A stretch of 64,000 nucleotides of DNA from Rhodobacter sp. Lineage in GTDB: Bacteria > Pseudomonadota > Alphaproteobacteria > Rhodobacterales > Rhodobacteraceae. The notes under the pieces were generated by a model. It did not search any database. It was given only the letters and a program-made list of their open reading frames with translations, and was not told the origin of the DNA. Every line of letters begins with the position of its first letter. Position 1 is the stretch's first letter. Location: positions 372,001 through 436,000 of the forward strand of contig JAIXUH010000026.1 of assembly GCA_027484145.1 (NCBI GenBank), read 5' to 3'. Of this stretch, positions 51,934-60,416 are shown piece by piece. The position numbers were made by a program, and so were the translations under genes.

Positions 51934-52329
51934 TTACGACCCTGCACCAGTTCCGCCGCCACCGGTTGTGGGAGCCGGTGCTGCCGCAGCAGGCTTGCGG
52001 GTTTTCACGCCGCCGACGCCCAAGCCCACATCAAAGCCACGGGTCCCGAAATCATATCCCAAATCAACGCCCAGATAGGCGTTGCTGCCAAGATAGGCCA
52101 AACCCACGCTGGGGCGCAGGCGCTGTGATTGGAACATATAGTCAAGGCCAAGCGTGCCGACCGTTTTCTTGCGCGCATTGTCCGAAAAGACCCGCAGACC
52201 GATGCCGGTTTCCACCTTGGACGCGCCGCCAAAGGTAAAGGTCAGGCCAAGTCCGATGGTCGGGTCAGCCGAGGCAGGCGTTGACAGTGCCAAGGCCACT
52301 GAAAAGACAGCCAAAAAACGGTGTTTCAT
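51934..52329 (-). CDS. Small outer-membrane-like protein
   Basis: 131 aa. Signal peptide from ATG 52329 (MKHRFLAVFSVALALSTPASA), preceded by GGAGCTTGTG. The mature part alternates glycine-rich strands (TIGLGLTFTFGG, GVDLGYDFGTRGFDVGLGVGG), the look of a small beta-barrel, and ends in an Ala/Pro/Gly tail (AAAAPAPTTGGGGTGAGS). It lacks a long enough set of strands for a porin; role unknown. Confidence 0.75.
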   Translation of the reverse strand: MKHRFLAVFSVALALSTPASADPTIGLGLTFTFGGASKVETGIGLRVFSDNARKKTVGTLGLDYMFQSQRLRPSVGLAYLGSNAYLGVDLGYDFGTRGFDVGLGVGGVKTRKPAAAAPAPTTGGGGTGAGS

Positions 52330-52501
52330 CACAAGCTCCAGTCCAAAATACATCCGGACTTTAACCATCGGCCGTCCTTCCGGCAACGGTTGTGATGTTT
52401 CGCGTGTGCGCATGGCGCTGCACATCCAAACTGGGTTAGGTGGTGGCCACAAATCTGCCCAACTCGGCTGGCATCCCATCCGAAAGGTGATCGGAGGTCC
52501 T

Positions 52502-53290
52502 ATGCGTTTGTTGCGTGCACTTGCTTTGTGTCTGCTGGCAGGTCCGGTGATGGCACAGGATGCCGGGTTGCGGTCGCTTCAGACCGGCGATGACAGCCGG
52601 GGGTGGGAGGCCGTGGGCCGCCTGAACCTGGGTGAACGGGGCTTTTGCACGGGTGCGCTGATTGCGGATGATCTGGTGCTGACGGCCGCGCATTGCTTGT
52701 TCGACAAACAGACGGGCGCACGGGTGGACCCAGCGACGATCGAGTTTCTGGCGGGTTGGCGCAATGGTCGCGCGGCAGCCTATCGTGGCGTGAAAAAGGC
52801 GCTGGCGCACCCGGAATATGTGTATGGCGGGCACGAAAACGTGGATCGCGTGGCCTTTGACGTGGCGCTGTTGCAGCTTGACCAGCCCATTCGTCTGCCC
52901 TCGATCCAGCCCTATGCCACCGATGACCGGCCCATCAAGGGTGATGAGGTGGGCGTGGTCTCCTATGCGCAGGACCGGTCGGAAGCGCCGTCGCTGCAAC
53001 AGGTCTGCCATGTGCTGGGTCAGCAATCGGATATGCTGATCCTGTCGTGCGACGTGGATTTCGGGTCTTCCGGCGCGCCGATCTTTTCGGTGAAGGATGG
53101 GGTGGCGCGCGTGGTGTCCGTGGTGTCGGCCAAGGCGGAAATGGGTGGGCAAAAGGTGGCACTGGGCACTCCCCTTGCCGAACCCGTGGCGCTGTTGCGT
53201 GCGCAAATGGCCGAAGGCGGGTCAAGCTTTCGGCCCGGAAATGTTCGGGTGTTGTCTGGCGGATCAGGCGGCACGTTCATCAAACCTTGA
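52502..53290 (+). CDS. Secreted trypsin-like serine protease, copy 1
   Basis: 262 aa. Signal peptide (MRLLRALALCLLAGPVMAQ). Catalytic triad: His in VLTAAHCLFD, Asp in FDVALLQLDQ, Ser in DFGSSGAPIF; the active-site loop reads GSSGAP instead of GDSGGP, common in bacterial relatives. Cysteines in FCTGALI and AAHC form the usual disulfide. ATG 52502. Tandem paralogue follows. Confidence 0.9.
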   Translation: MRLLRALALCLLAGPVMAQDAGLRSLQTGDDSRGWEAVGRLNLGERGFCTGALIADDLVLTAAHCLFDKQTGARVDPATIEFLAGWRNGRAAAYRGVKKALAHPEYVYGGHENVDRVAFDVALLQLDQPIRLPSIQPYATDDRPIKGDEVGVVSYAQDRSEAPSLQQVCHVLGQQSDMLILSCDVDFGSSGAPIFSVKDGVARVVSVVSAKAEMGGQKVALGTPLAEPVALLRAQMAEGGSSFRPGNVRVLSGGSGGTFIKP

Positions 53291-53301
53291 TGGGGGCACC
53301 C

Positions 53302-54129
53302 ATGAAATCAGCAGTTCTGATGGCCTTTCTTGCCCTTTTGTCCACCCCAGCCGCGATGGCGCAGAATTCCGGGTTAGAGCGGTTGGACCGCGCGGAACAG
53401 ATCTTGAGCTGGAAGGCCGTGGGCCGGGTCGAAATTGGGACAACGGGCTTTTGCACCGGCACGCTGATTGCGCCCGACCTTGTGCTGACGGCGGCGCATT
53501 GCCTGTATGACGAGGCGGGAAATGCCCATCCGCTGGAGAAGTTCCTGTTCCGGGCCGGTTTGGCGGATGGTGAGTCGATTGCCGACGCCAAGGTGACGCG
53601 GGCCGCCGCCCATGAAGATTACAGGCCGGGCAACAAGCTGTCGGCCGACAAGGTGCGCCATGATGTGGCCTTGTTGCAGCTGGCGACCGCCATTCCTTCT
53701 GCTTTGGCGCCGCCCTTTGCGGTCGACCGTCCCGGCAACGGCGATACCGTCAGCGTAGTGTCTTATGCCCAAGGGCGGGCCGAAGCCTTGTCATGGCAGC
53801 GCGCCTGCACCGTGCTGGGCAAGCAGGACGGGCTGATCGCGGTCGATTGCGATGTCACCTTTGGCGCGTCAGGGGCGCCGGTCTTTGACCGCAGCCAAGG
53901 GCGGGCGCGGATTGTCTCGATCATCTCGGCAGGCGGGGAATCTGCCGATGGAACCGTGGCTTACGGAATGGAACTGCCGCGCCTTGTGTCCGACCTGAAG
54001 GCGCAGTTCCGCGCCGGACGCGGCGTGATGGGGGCCGAGGCAAAGCCGGGCGCCAAGATCCGCCGCATCACCGTGGGGTCGGGCGAACGGGCCGGTGGCG
54101 CGCGGTTTGTCAAAGCGCCGGGCAACTGA
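53302..54129 (+). CDS. Secreted trypsin-like serine protease, copy 2
   Basis: 275 aa. Signal peptide from ATG 53302 (MKSAVLMAFLALLSTPAAMAQ). Triad: VLTAAHCLYD, HDVALLQLAT, and TFGASGAPVF. It shares with copy 1 the framework SWKAVGRVEIG and YAQGRAEALSWQRACTVLG, so it is a tandem duplication. A GGGGG site six bases upstream decides the start; ATG 53290 is the alternative. Confidence 0.9.
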   Translation: MKSAVLMAFLALLSTPAAMAQNSGLERLDRAEQILSWKAVGRVEIGTTGFCTGTLIAPDLVLTAAHCLYDEAGNAHPLEKFLFRAGLADGESIADAKVTRAAAHEDYRPGNKLSADKVRHDVALLQLATAIPSALAPPFAVDRPGNGDTVSVVSYAQGRAEALSWQRACTVLGKQDGLIAVDCDVTFGASGAPVFDRSQGRARIVSIISAGGESADGTVAYGMELPRLVSDLKAQFRAGRGVMGAEAKPGAKIRRITVGSGERAGGARFVKAPGN

Positions 54130-54181
54130 AACGCGCGGGCCTGTGCCCGCCAATCTGTGACCGCGGCGCAGTTCTGCCCCC

Positions 54182-54210
54182 CTTGAAGATTGCGCATGGC
54201 CTTCCCAAAT
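54182..54210 (+). promoter_or_regulatory. Candidate RpoH (sigma32) promoter of hsp20
   Basis: CTTGAA (54182-54187), 16-base spacer, CCCAAAT (54204-54210). The -35 matches the alphaproteobacterial RpoH box exactly; the -10 partly. Located 96 bases before the hsp20 start, ahead of the thermometer-like leader. Confidence 0.5.
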
Positions 54211-54218
54211 CTGGCTTA

Positions 54219-54305
54219 TCCGGGTGCCACAACGGGCCCGGACAACCCAAAGCCGCCCCGCAAGGGGGGCTAATGACAGCATCGCTTCCCAAGGAGGATG
54301 ACCCT
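54219..54305 (+). promoter_or_regulatory. ROSE-type RNA thermometer candidate in the hsp20 leader
   Basis: Two upstream hairpins: TCCGGG/CCCGGA (54219-54242) and GCC-CCCC/GGGG-GGC (54252-54270). The third carries TCGCT (54282-54286), the UYGCU motif of ROSE elements, opposite the AGGA (54295-54298) of the ribosome-binding site AAGGAGGA, with one unpaired G and a CCAA loop. This pairing hides the site; heating would open it. Known for alphaproteobacterial small heat-shock genes. Inferred by eye. Confidence 0.65.
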
Positions 54306-54770
54306 ATGCGTACCTTTGATCTTGCACCGCTGTATCGTGCAACCGTGGGCTTTGACCGTATCGCCGATCTGATGGACCGGGCCTTGGCCTCGGACATCAC
54401 CCAGCCGACCTATCCGCCCTATAACATTGAAAAGACGGCTGATGATGCCTATCGCATCTCGATCGCCGTGGCCGGTTTCAGTCCCGAAGAACTGGCTGTC
54501 GAAGTCAAGGATGGTGCGTTGCATGTGGCCGCGCGCAAAGCGCCTGAGGCTGCCGAGCGGACCTATCTGCACCGTGGCATTGCCACCCGCGCCTTTGACC
54601 GCCGCTTTGCACTGGCCGATCATGTCCGCGTGACCGGTGCCGTGCACGAGCATGGCATGCTGCACATCGACCTTGTCCGCGAAACCCCCGAGGCGCTGAA
54701 GCCCCGCCGGATCGAGATTGGCCGCCCGTCTGACGTGCAGGCCCGCGTGCTGGAAACCGTCGAAGTCTGA
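54306..54770 (+). CDS. Hsp20 family small heat-shock protein (IbpA-like)
   Basis: 154 aa alpha-crystallin domain chaperone: YPPYNIEKTADDAYRISIAV, AGFSPEELAVEVKDGALHV, AFDRRFALADHVRVTGAVHEHG and GMLHIDLVRETPE. The usual I-x-I tail motif is RIEI. ATG 54306 is seven bases after AAGGAGGA. Prevents protein aggregation. Its 3' end plus terminator is duplicated 774 bases downstream. Confidence 0.94.
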   Translation: MRTFDLAPLYRATVGFDRIADLMDRALASDITQPTYPPYNIEKTADDAYRISIAVAGFSPEELAVEVKDGALHVAARKAPEAAERTYLHRGIATRAFDRRFALADHVRVTGAVHEHGMLHIDLVRETPEALKPRRIEIGRPSDVQARVLETVEV

Positions 54771-54868
54771 TCCCCATCCTATGACGTCAAAGGCCGCGGC
54801 ACTGCCCGCGGCCTTTGCTCTTGCGGTCGTCTGCGGCTAGCGACAGAAACCTACGAGTTTGGGACGGT
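54719..54868 (+). repeat. Direct repeat copy 1: hsp20 3' end and terminator
   Basis: About 150 bases (54719-54868) recur at 55493-55640 with scattered changes: the last 17 codons of hsp20, its terminator, and a further 50 bases. The two copies flank a VOC gene. Confidence 0.8.
54789..54816 (+). terminator. Terminator of hsp20
   Basis: AAAGGCCGCGG (54789-54799), 6-base loop, CCGCGGCCTTT (54806-54816). The same hairpin at 55563-55590 has a paired substitution. Confidence 0.85.
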
Positions 54869-55036
54869 CGAAAAGTTGCGCCAACGGCGGCTTGGAACGC
54901 GACGCCAAGGTCAGGCTCGACCGAGGAAAGCAGTGCAACTTAGCCAAAGCGGAACCGAACTGGTCCCTCAGCGTTAATGGTTAGAGCGATACGACCGGCA
55001 AATTTTTCGCCGACTTGCTTTGCAGGAGCCGCCGAC

Positions 55037-55465
55037 ATGAGTCCGTTTGAAGATACGGTCATCGATCATCTCAACATCGGTGTCTCAGACGCCGAGCGTT
55101 CCAAGTCATTTTATCAGGCGGCGCTCGCGCCCCTTGGCCTTAAGTTGCTTCACTCGATTCCGCCCGAGAAGGCGGAGGCAGGTGGCGAACAGCAAAAGAC
55201 GAAGGGGATGATGCACGGCTTCGGTCGCCAGTATAAGCCGCTCTTCTGGATCGTCGGGAATGCAGCGGTCGGCGAGGCGACGCACTTTGCTTTCATCGCA
55301 AAGACCCGCGCGCAGGTCGACGCGTTCTACGAAGCCGCGCTTGCCGCTGGTGGGACCGACAACGGTGCGCCCGGCATTCGGCGCTATCACGAAAACTACT
55401 ACGGAGCCTTCGTCCATGATCCCGACGACATCAACATTGAAGCTGTATGCAACGCGCCCGAGTAA
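55037..55465 (+). CDS. VOC (glyoxalase/bleomycin-resistance) superfamily protein
   Basis: 142 aa. Two beta-alpha-beta-beta-beta halves: VIDHLNIGVSDAERSKSFYQ with the first His metal-ligand candidate and HFAFIAKTRAQVDAFYEAAL / YYGAFVHDPDDINIEAVCN with later ligands. Substrate unknown. It lies between the two copies of a hsp20 3'-end repeat, suggesting insertion. ATG 55037 follows CAGGAGCC. Confidence 0.9.
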   Translation: MSPFEDTVIDHLNIGVSDAERSKSFYQAALAPLGLKLLHSIPPEKAEAGGEQQKTKGMMHGFGRQYKPLFWIVGNAAVGEATHFAFIAKTRAQVDAFYEAALAAGGTDNGAPGIRRYHENYYGAFVHDPDDINIEAVCNAPE

Positions 55466-55488
55466 GCAGGTGGCAACGGCGTAAACGG

Positions 55489-55543
55489 TGGGTGGCCGCC
55501 TGTCTGACCTGCAGGCCCGCGTGCTGGGAACCGTCGACGTCTG
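55489..55543 (+). pseudogene. Duplicated hsp20 3'-end remnant
   Basis: Reads SDLQARVLGTVDV-stop, matching SDVQARVLETVEV-stop of hsp20. No upstream hsp20 sequence remains in frame, so this is a remnant of a second hsp20 copy whose body was lost or replaced. Confidence 0.7.
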
Positions 55544-55640
55544 ATCCCCGTCCCATGACGGCAAAGGCCGCAGCACCGCCTGCGGCCTTTGCTATTTTGG
55601 TCGTCTGCGGCTGTGACAGGAACGGTAAGTATGGGGCGGT
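55493..55640 (+). repeat. Direct repeat copy 2
   Basis: Second copy of the 54719-54868 sequence; see there. Contains a hairpin terminator (55563-55590). Confidence 0.8.
55563..55590 (+). terminator. Terminator in repeat copy 2
   Basis: AAAGGCCGCAG (55563-55573), 6-base loop, CTGCGGCCTTT (55580-55590). The G-C to A-T change in the stem is compensated on both arms relative to copy 1. Confidence 0.75.
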
Positions 55641-55758
55641 TGCGCGGGGGATACAGGAGTGTCCTGCGCCGAAAAGTGACTGATGCCGCGCAGCGTCCGA
55701 TTGTCAGCCATTGAGTTCGAGGCCCGATTTTGGACCAGGGGCCGCGCGATGTGCGAAG

Positions 55759-56184
55759 TCAAAGTGGCAGTGCTTCTGCTGCATAATGTTCGACGAACGC
55801 ACCTTCTGGCGGAATCGGCTTGATGACGTCGATCAGGACGCCGTTTAGGTCACACGTGATGAAGTGCCTTTGTCCAAAGGCCTCGTCCGTCAGGGTTTTC
55901 AGAATGGTCAGGCCTGCCCTTTGGGCGCGTTCGAATTCCGCATCCACATCTTCAACCTCGAAGTTCAGGATCAGATTTCGTGTGCAACCGCGCCCCTCGA
56001 CTGGGATCGTTTCGTGATCCCCCTTGAGGATCGCAAGATTGACGTTCGGGTCTTCACTGGACTGAAGGTGACAGTACCAGTCCGCGTCGAAGATGGCCCT
56101 GAAACGAAAGTGATCGACGTAAAATGCCTTCGTTGCCTGCACATCTTCCGTTTGGATCACCGGGTAATACTGCGTGCTTTTCAC
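55759..56184 (-). CDS. VOC superfamily protein, divergent from TetR
   Basis: 141 aa. [21 protein letters not shown] is the first half, [23 protein letters not shown] and [20 protein letters not shown] the second. Single glyoxalase-like module. Divergent from a TetR gene across two palindromes, so its expression is likely repressed by that TetR and induced by the substrate. Codon use here appears less GC-rich than in the core regions. Confidence 0.9.
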   Translation of the reverse strand: MKSTQYYPVIQTEDVQATKAFYVDHFRFRAIFDADWYCHLQSSEDPNVNLAILKGDHETIPVEGRGCTRNLILNFEVEDVDAEFERAQRAGLTILKTLTDEAFGQRHFITCDLNGVLIDVIKPIPPEGAFVEHYAAEALPL

Positions 56185-56202
56185 ATTGCGTCTCCTCTAC
56201 AA

Positions 56203-56225
56203 GATACATACAGTCTGTATGTATC
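56203..56225. promoter_or_regulatory. TetR operator, perfect 23-bp palindrome
   Basis: Arms GATACATACAG and CTGTATGTATC around a single T, 19 bases upstream of the VOC start and 28 bases upstream of the TetR start. Confidence 0.75.
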
Positions 56226-56236
56226 CCATCCATAAA

Positions 56237-56257
56237 CATACAGGCTGCATGTATGCA
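56237..56257. promoter_or_regulatory. Second TetR operator-like site
   Basis: Imperfect palindrome ACATACAG-CTG-CATGTATG around 56238-56256, covering the TetR start codon. Shares the CATACA/TGTATG arms of the first site. Confidence 0.5.
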
Positions 56258-56843
56258 ACGAAAAACTGAGGCTCGTTCGAACAAGGACCGCACGGAATCC
56301 ACGTTGTCTGCGCTCTTAACGGCTGCCAGAGGGCTTTTCGCCGAGAAGGGCTATGCCGAAACCTCGACGCCCGAGATCGTCACGGCCGCAGGGGTGACGC
56401 GGGGGGCACTTTATCATCATTTTGAGGACAAGCTGGCGCTGTTCAGAGCCGTTGTCACCGAAGAGTATCTGGCGGTCGCAGCTGAGATTACGACGTCGGC
56501 TGAGACGATGTCTGGCTCGGCCTTGGATGCGTTGATGCACGGCAGCCGAGGCTATCTTGCCGCAATGGCGGACAAGGGGCGCGTTCGGATTATGCTTCGT
56601 GACGGCCCTGCCGTGCTTGGACAAATGGCACTCGACAAGATTGATCAAGAAACGTCAGCCGATACCTTGCGCAGAGGACTCGCGGAAGCGATGGAGGCAG
56701 CAGAGATCAAGAAACTGCCGATCAATGCCCTGACCGTCCAACTGTCCGCCCTTTTTGACAGGGCTGCTCTGGCCATTTCGGAAGGTGACGATCCTAAGGA
56801 CCACCTAGAGGTGCTTGACGCAATCTTCGTCGCGCTGAAGTAG
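56253..56843 (+). CDS. TetR family transcriptional regulator
   Basis: 196 aa. Helix-turn-helix: ALLTAARGLFAEKGYAETST, VTAAGVTRGALYHHFEDKL, and LFRAVVTEEYLAV. The rest is a ligand-binding helical domain. ATG 56253 is the only start that keeps the amino terminus basic (MQRKTEARSNKDR). It probably represses itself and the divergent VOC gene. Confidence 0.93.
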   Translation: MQRKTEARSNKDRTESTLSALLTAARGLFAEKGYAETSTPEIVTAAGVTRGALYHHFEDKLALFRAVVTEEYLAVAAEITTSAETMSGSALDALMHGSRGYLAAMADKGRVRIMLRDGPAVLGQMALDKIDQETSADTLRRGLAEAMEAAEIKKLPINALTVQLSALFDRAALAISEGDDPKDHLEVLDAIFVALK

Positions 56844-56878
56844 CCGAGCATTGGAAGTAGCCGTTTCCATTCAAGAAA

Positions 56879-56912
56879 GGAACGACCGCTTCGAGCCCTG
56901 AGCGGTCATTCC
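56879..56912 (+). terminator. Possible terminator after TetR
   Basis: GGAACGACCGCT (56879-56890), 10-base loop, AGCGGTCATTCC (56901-56912), one wobble in the 12-bp stem; no T-run follows. Confidence 0.4.
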
Positions 56913-56991
56913 ATCAGCAGGCAAGGCGGCGCTATCCTACTTGGCCAGTCAATGCTACCTTACAGCCGGGGACGCTAGGGAAGAACAAATC

Positions 56992-57435
56992 ATGCCCCTC
57001 GAGCCTGCCGATCAATCCGAAGCCGCCTTGGATCGGTTTGCTAGGACGTATCGACTATCGCTTGCAATCACGCTGACAATTGCGGCTGCCCTCGCTTTGT
57101 GGAGTCCGCAGGCTGCGATCAACTTCATGATCTTCATTCTGTTTTTCTGGGTCTTGGCGTTCGTAACCCGGTTGATCCACCCACTAACGCAAGCCATTCT
57201 GCCCAAACGCCTTTTGCCTGAGACTAAACGGGAGATTCAAGGCTGCATTACCATAACCCTGTTCTTGGGTGGCTGCGCCTTGGCCGGGATGGTTCTACGC
57301 GGCGAGAACGCAGTTTCGGACTTTGTCACGCATTCCGTGCCCGGAGGGTTCCCAGCCGGCTTTATTGAACCAAGGTTTGCTCTGGTCTGTATCGTCGGCG
57401 TTTGGCTTTACACAGCCGTTCGTATTCGCAGGTAA
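56992..57435 (+). CDS. Small integral membrane protein of unknown function
   Basis: 147 aa. Two closely spaced helices (TYRLSLAITLTIAAALALW, AINFMIFILFFWVLAFVTR) and two later ones (GCITITLFLGGCALAGMVL, FALVCIVGVWLYTAVRI). Start ATG 56992 follows AGGGAAG. No family recognised; it lies in the accessory segment. Confidence 0.7.
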   Translation: MPLEPADQSEAALDRFARTYRLSLAITLTIAAALALWSPQAAINFMIFILFFWVLAFVTRLIHPLTQAILPKRLLPETKREIQGCITITLFLGGCALAGMVLRGENAVSDFVTHSVPGGFPAGFIEPRFALVCIVGVWLYTAVRIRR

Positions 57436-57472
57436 TCGATACTCGAACGGCAGCAATGTCCGCATAGCCGAC

Positions 57473-57499
57473 CCTCGGGGTTGTTTCACAGCCCCGAGG
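57473..57499. terminator. Convergent terminator
   Basis: CCTCGGGG (57473-57480) and CCCCGAGG (57492-57499), with TGT/ACA pairing inside the loop. It lies between the 3' ends of the membrane protein and the vWA gene. Confidence 0.55.
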
Positions 57500-57525
57500 C
57501 AGAACGCCGGCGGCACAGTCAGTCT

Positions 57526-59541
57526 TTATTGCGCCGACAGGGCCTTGGCCAGACGCATCAGGTTGACCGCTTCGATCCGGTAGCCAAAGGCATCTTGCCC
57601 GCGGTTGGCTTCGGCCAGGGCAATCGCCTGATCCCAGCCCCAGTCGTTCAGATAGACCGACCCGCGCAGCAATTGCCCGAAGCCAGCGATGGCGGCGGCG
57701 AACTGTGCCTCCTCATTCGCGGGGGCATCGGCGGAAATCGGGGTTTCCAGCAGCGTGCTGACCTCTTCTCCCGGGGCTTTCCAGCGCAGGCGCAGGAAGC
57801 CCAACTCGCCCGTGGCCCCCTGTGCGGCCCCCGCCTGACCATATCGCAGCGGGTCATTCTGCAGCGCATCGCTGCCCGGCGCAGTAACTTCGTAAATGGC
57901 CGTCACCGCATGGCCCGCGCCGATCTCGCCCGCATCCACCGCATCGTTGTTGAAATCCTCGCGGTTCAGGGCGCGGGTTTCATAGCCGATCAGGCGGTAT
58001 TCGGCCACGGCGGCAGGGTTCCATTCGACCTGTATCTTCACATCATCCGCAATCGGGAACAGCGCGCCGGTCAATTGGTCTACCAACACCTTGCGCGCCT
58101 CTTGCAGGGTGTCGATGTAGGACGCGGTGCCATTGCCACTTTGTGCCAGCGACTGCATCACGGCATCATCCAGATTGCCCCGCCCGAAGCCGAGGATCGA
58201 CAGGTAGATGCCGCTGTCACGTTTGCGCGCGATATAGCCTTCCAGCCCCTCGGGGTCATAGATGCCCACGTTGAAATCGCCATCCGTGGCCAAAAGGATC
58301 CGGCTGACCTCGCCATCACCCGCCATGCGCGCAGCGGTCTGGTAGGCCAGTTCCAGCCCCTCGGCCCCGGCGGTGGACCCGCCTGCCGCCAGACGATCCA
58401 GCGCGCCCATGATCGCCGCACGATCCGCAGCAGCGGTGGGGGGCAACACCTCGCCCGCCGATCCGGCATAGGCAACGATGGCCACCTGATCTTCGGGGCG
58501 CAGTTCAGACAGCATCAGGCCCAGCGATTGCTTAAGGAGGGGCAATTTGTTCGGCTCATCCATCGACCCCGATGTGTCGATCAGGAACACAAGGTTCAGA
58601 GGCGGGCGGTCATTGATCACGGGCAGGCGGCCCTGCAGGGCGATCTGCACCAGCCGGGTGCCGGGGTTCCACGGCGTCGGCATCACGCTGATCGTTGGGC
58701 GAAACGGCCCTTCATCGGCCGCAGGTGGCGGCAGGGTAAAGGGGAAGTAGTTCACCATCTCTTCAACCCGTACCGCCTCAGGGTCTGGCAGAAAGCCCCC
58801 CGTCAGCGCGCTGCGGACAATGGCGTAAGAGGCCGTATCCAGATCGATCGAAAAGGTGGAAACCGGGGCCTCGGCCGTGATCTTGACCGGGTTTGCCGGC
58901 GCATTGGCAAAGGTTTCGGTGTTTTCCTGTTGCCGCAGCATCGGCTCCGGGGCGGGGGTTCCCACGATGACCGGGGCGGCCATATCGGCGGCAAAGCTTT
59001 CGGCCATGGGTGCATCGGCGGGCGCCGCCAAAGCGGCTCTGCTGCCGGCTGCGGCTTCTTCGCCGGGGGTCGCTTGCGCCATTGGGGAAGGCTCCGCCAC
59101 CAGCTTGCGCGAGGTGGGCGCGACCGTGGCGCCCGGTGGTTCGGTCGCCACCACCTCGGCCTCAACCGTTTCATCTGCGGCTGCGGGATTGACCGGGGCA
59201 GAGTCTGTCTGCGGGGCGATAGCGGTTGGCAAGCCAACCTGCGCCTGCGGCAGCAGGATGAACACCCCCACCGCCAAAGCCGCCGCAGATGTCGTGGCCG
59301 CCAGCACGGGCCGCAGTTTCAACGCATCAAACATGGATCGCACTCCATCCCAAAAGCCCGCCCCCTCTGGGCGGTCGGGATTGGAACGCGCGGCCGATGC
59401 GGTTCCTTGGGTGGCCGGTGCGGAATTTTCAAAGGCCTCCATCGCGCGGGTCAGCGCAGCGGCCCGCGCCGCAGGATCAGCGGCAGGCCCCGCCTTTAAG
59501 GCAGCTTTCAGGGCGGCCAGATCATCATCGTCGCGGGTCAT
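57526..59541 (-). CDS. Membrane protein with vWA domain, encoded after an ECF sigma factor
   Basis: 671 aa. Cytoplasmic amino terminus (about 75 residues, with [18 protein letters not shown]) and one membrane helix ([20 protein letters not shown]). A long Ala/Pro linker is followed by a vWA domain with the MIDAS motif [18 protein letters not shown], then [20 protein letters not shown], a pattern seen in YfbK-type proteins. Overlaps the ECF gene by four bases (TCAT). The amino-terminal part could act as an anti-sigma domain. Confidence 0.87.
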   Translation of the reverse strand: MTRDDDDLAALKAALKAGPAADPAARAAALTRAMEAFENSAPATQGTASAARSNPDRPEGAGFWDGVRSMFDALKLRPVLAATTSAAALAVGVFILLPQAQVGLPTAIAPQTDSAPVNPAAADETVEAEVVATEPPGATVAPTSRKLVAEPSPMAQATPGEEAAAGSRAALAAPADAPMAESFAADMAAPVIVGTPAPEPMLRQQENTETFANAPANPVKITAEAPVSTFSIDLDTASYAIVRSALTGGFLPDPEAVRVEEMVNYFPFTLPPPAADEGPFRPTISVMPTPWNPGTRLVQIALQGRLPVINDRPPLNLVFLIDTSGSMDEPNKLPLLKQSLGLMLSELRPEDQVAIVAYAGSAGEVLPPTAAADRAAIMGALDRLAAGGSTAGAEGLELAYQTAARMAGDGEVSRILLATDGDFNVGIYDPEGLEGYIARKRDSGIYLSILGFGRGNLDDAVMQSLAQSGNGTASYIDTLQEARKVLVDQLTGALFPIADDVKIQVEWNPAAVAEYRLIGYETRALNREDFNNDAVDAGEIGAGHAVTAIYEVTAPGSDALQNDPLRYGQAGAAQGATGELGFLRLRWKAPGEEVSTLLETPISADAPANEEAQFAAAIAGFGQLLRGSVYLNDWGWDQAIALAEANRGQDAFGYRIEAVNLMRLAKALSAQ

Positions 59542-60083
59542 GCCTTTGCCTCCTCGGCGGCCATGGCGCGCAGCCGTTTTTTCACTTCGGACATGCGCCA
59601 GGCGATCGTTCCTTCCGACAGGCCAAGAATGGCTCCGGCTTCGGCCTGTGTCAGATCTTCGCCCAGAACCAAGGCTACGGTATCGCGCAACTCGGGCGAC
59701 AGGCGCTGCATGGCCTGCGCCAGCCAGTCTTGGGCGGCGCGTTCTTCGGCCATGGCGTCATGGCGGGCCAGTTCCCAATCGCCCCAGCCTGCCGCGGCGC
59801 GGGTGCGTGTGGCGGCCCTGCGGCGGGCGTCGTGGGCGGCGTTCACCACCACGCGATACAGCCACGTGGTGAACCGCGCCTCGGGTCGCCAACCTTGCAA
59901 CCGCCCCGGCAGCGACGCACAGATATCCTGCGCCAGATCTTCCGCCTCGGCGCGGCTACCAGTCAGGCGCCAGCACAGGCCAAACACCCGGTCATAGTGC
60001 CGGGTGACCAAAGCGGCAAAGGCGGCCCTGTCGCCGCCCGCTGCCCCCAATGCAAGTGTTTCGTCCGGCGTTTCCATCAGCAT
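59538..60083 (-). CDS. ECF sigma factor (RNA polymerase sigma-70 family)
   Basis: 181 aa. Sigma2 ([49 protein letters not shown]) and sigma4 ([39 protein letters not shown]). No anti-sigma gene of the usual type is next to it; the overlapping vWA gene may supply one. GTG 60086 and ATG 60077 are alternative starts. Confidence 0.92.
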   Translation of the reverse strand: MLMETPDETLALGAAGGDRAAFAALVTRHYDRVFGLCWRLTGSRAEAEDLAQDICASLPGRLQGWRPEARFTTWLYRVVVNAAHDARRRAATRTRAAAGWGDWELARHDAMAEERAAQDWLAQAMQRLSPELRDTVALVLGEDLTQAEAGAILGLSEGTIAWRMSEVKKRLRAMAAEEAKA

Positions 60084-60125
60084 CACGGTTAATGAAACGC
60101 AGCCAAAGCGGCAATCCTTGGTGCG

Positions 60126-60314
60126 TCAAGGTGAGAAAATGATCTTTTCCAGACGGTCAAGCACCGCCTCCAATTCGATCCGGGTGCGCAGGCGCGACTC
60201 GTCGTCAAGGAACCGGTCCGTGGTCAAAATCTGGATCAGACTGAAAATCTCGCTGGTCAGAACTTCCGCCTCGGTCGGGTCTTGATGCGGATCTTCGGGC
60301 AATTCACTGGCCAT
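60126..60314 (-). CDS. Small acidic protein of unknown function
   Basis: 62 aa. MASELPEDPHQDPTEAEVLT, then a helix with a basic face (RFLDDESRLRTRIELEAVLDRLEKIIF). No signal or membrane segment. Divergent from the TetR gene at 60417; lies upstream of the ECF gene on the same strand. Confidence 0.6.
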   Translation of the reverse strand: MASELPEDPHQDPTEAEVLTSEIFSLIQILTTDRFLDDESRLRTRIELEAVLDRLEKIIFSP

Positions 60315-60345
60315 GGCACACCTATAAATTTTCACTTGCAATGTA

Positions 60346-60383
60346 AATGAGATTGGTGGGTCAAAAGATCAAGAAATCTCATT
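60346..60383. promoter_or_regulatory. Candidate TetR operator/promoter
   Basis: Arms AATGAGATT (60346-60354) and AATCTCATT (60375-60383), separated by 20 bases; the right arm overlaps a TTGACA -35 element (60382-60387). Could repress the TetR gene and its divergent neighbour. Confidence 0.45.
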
Positions 60384-60416
60384 GACAATTTCATCGCAAT
60401 TACGTCACGTCACAGC

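Noticed and set aside
57481-59499. Long plus-strand open frame opposite the vWA gene
   Set aside because: Arg/Gly-rich shadow without family likeness; the minus-strand vWA motif is clear.
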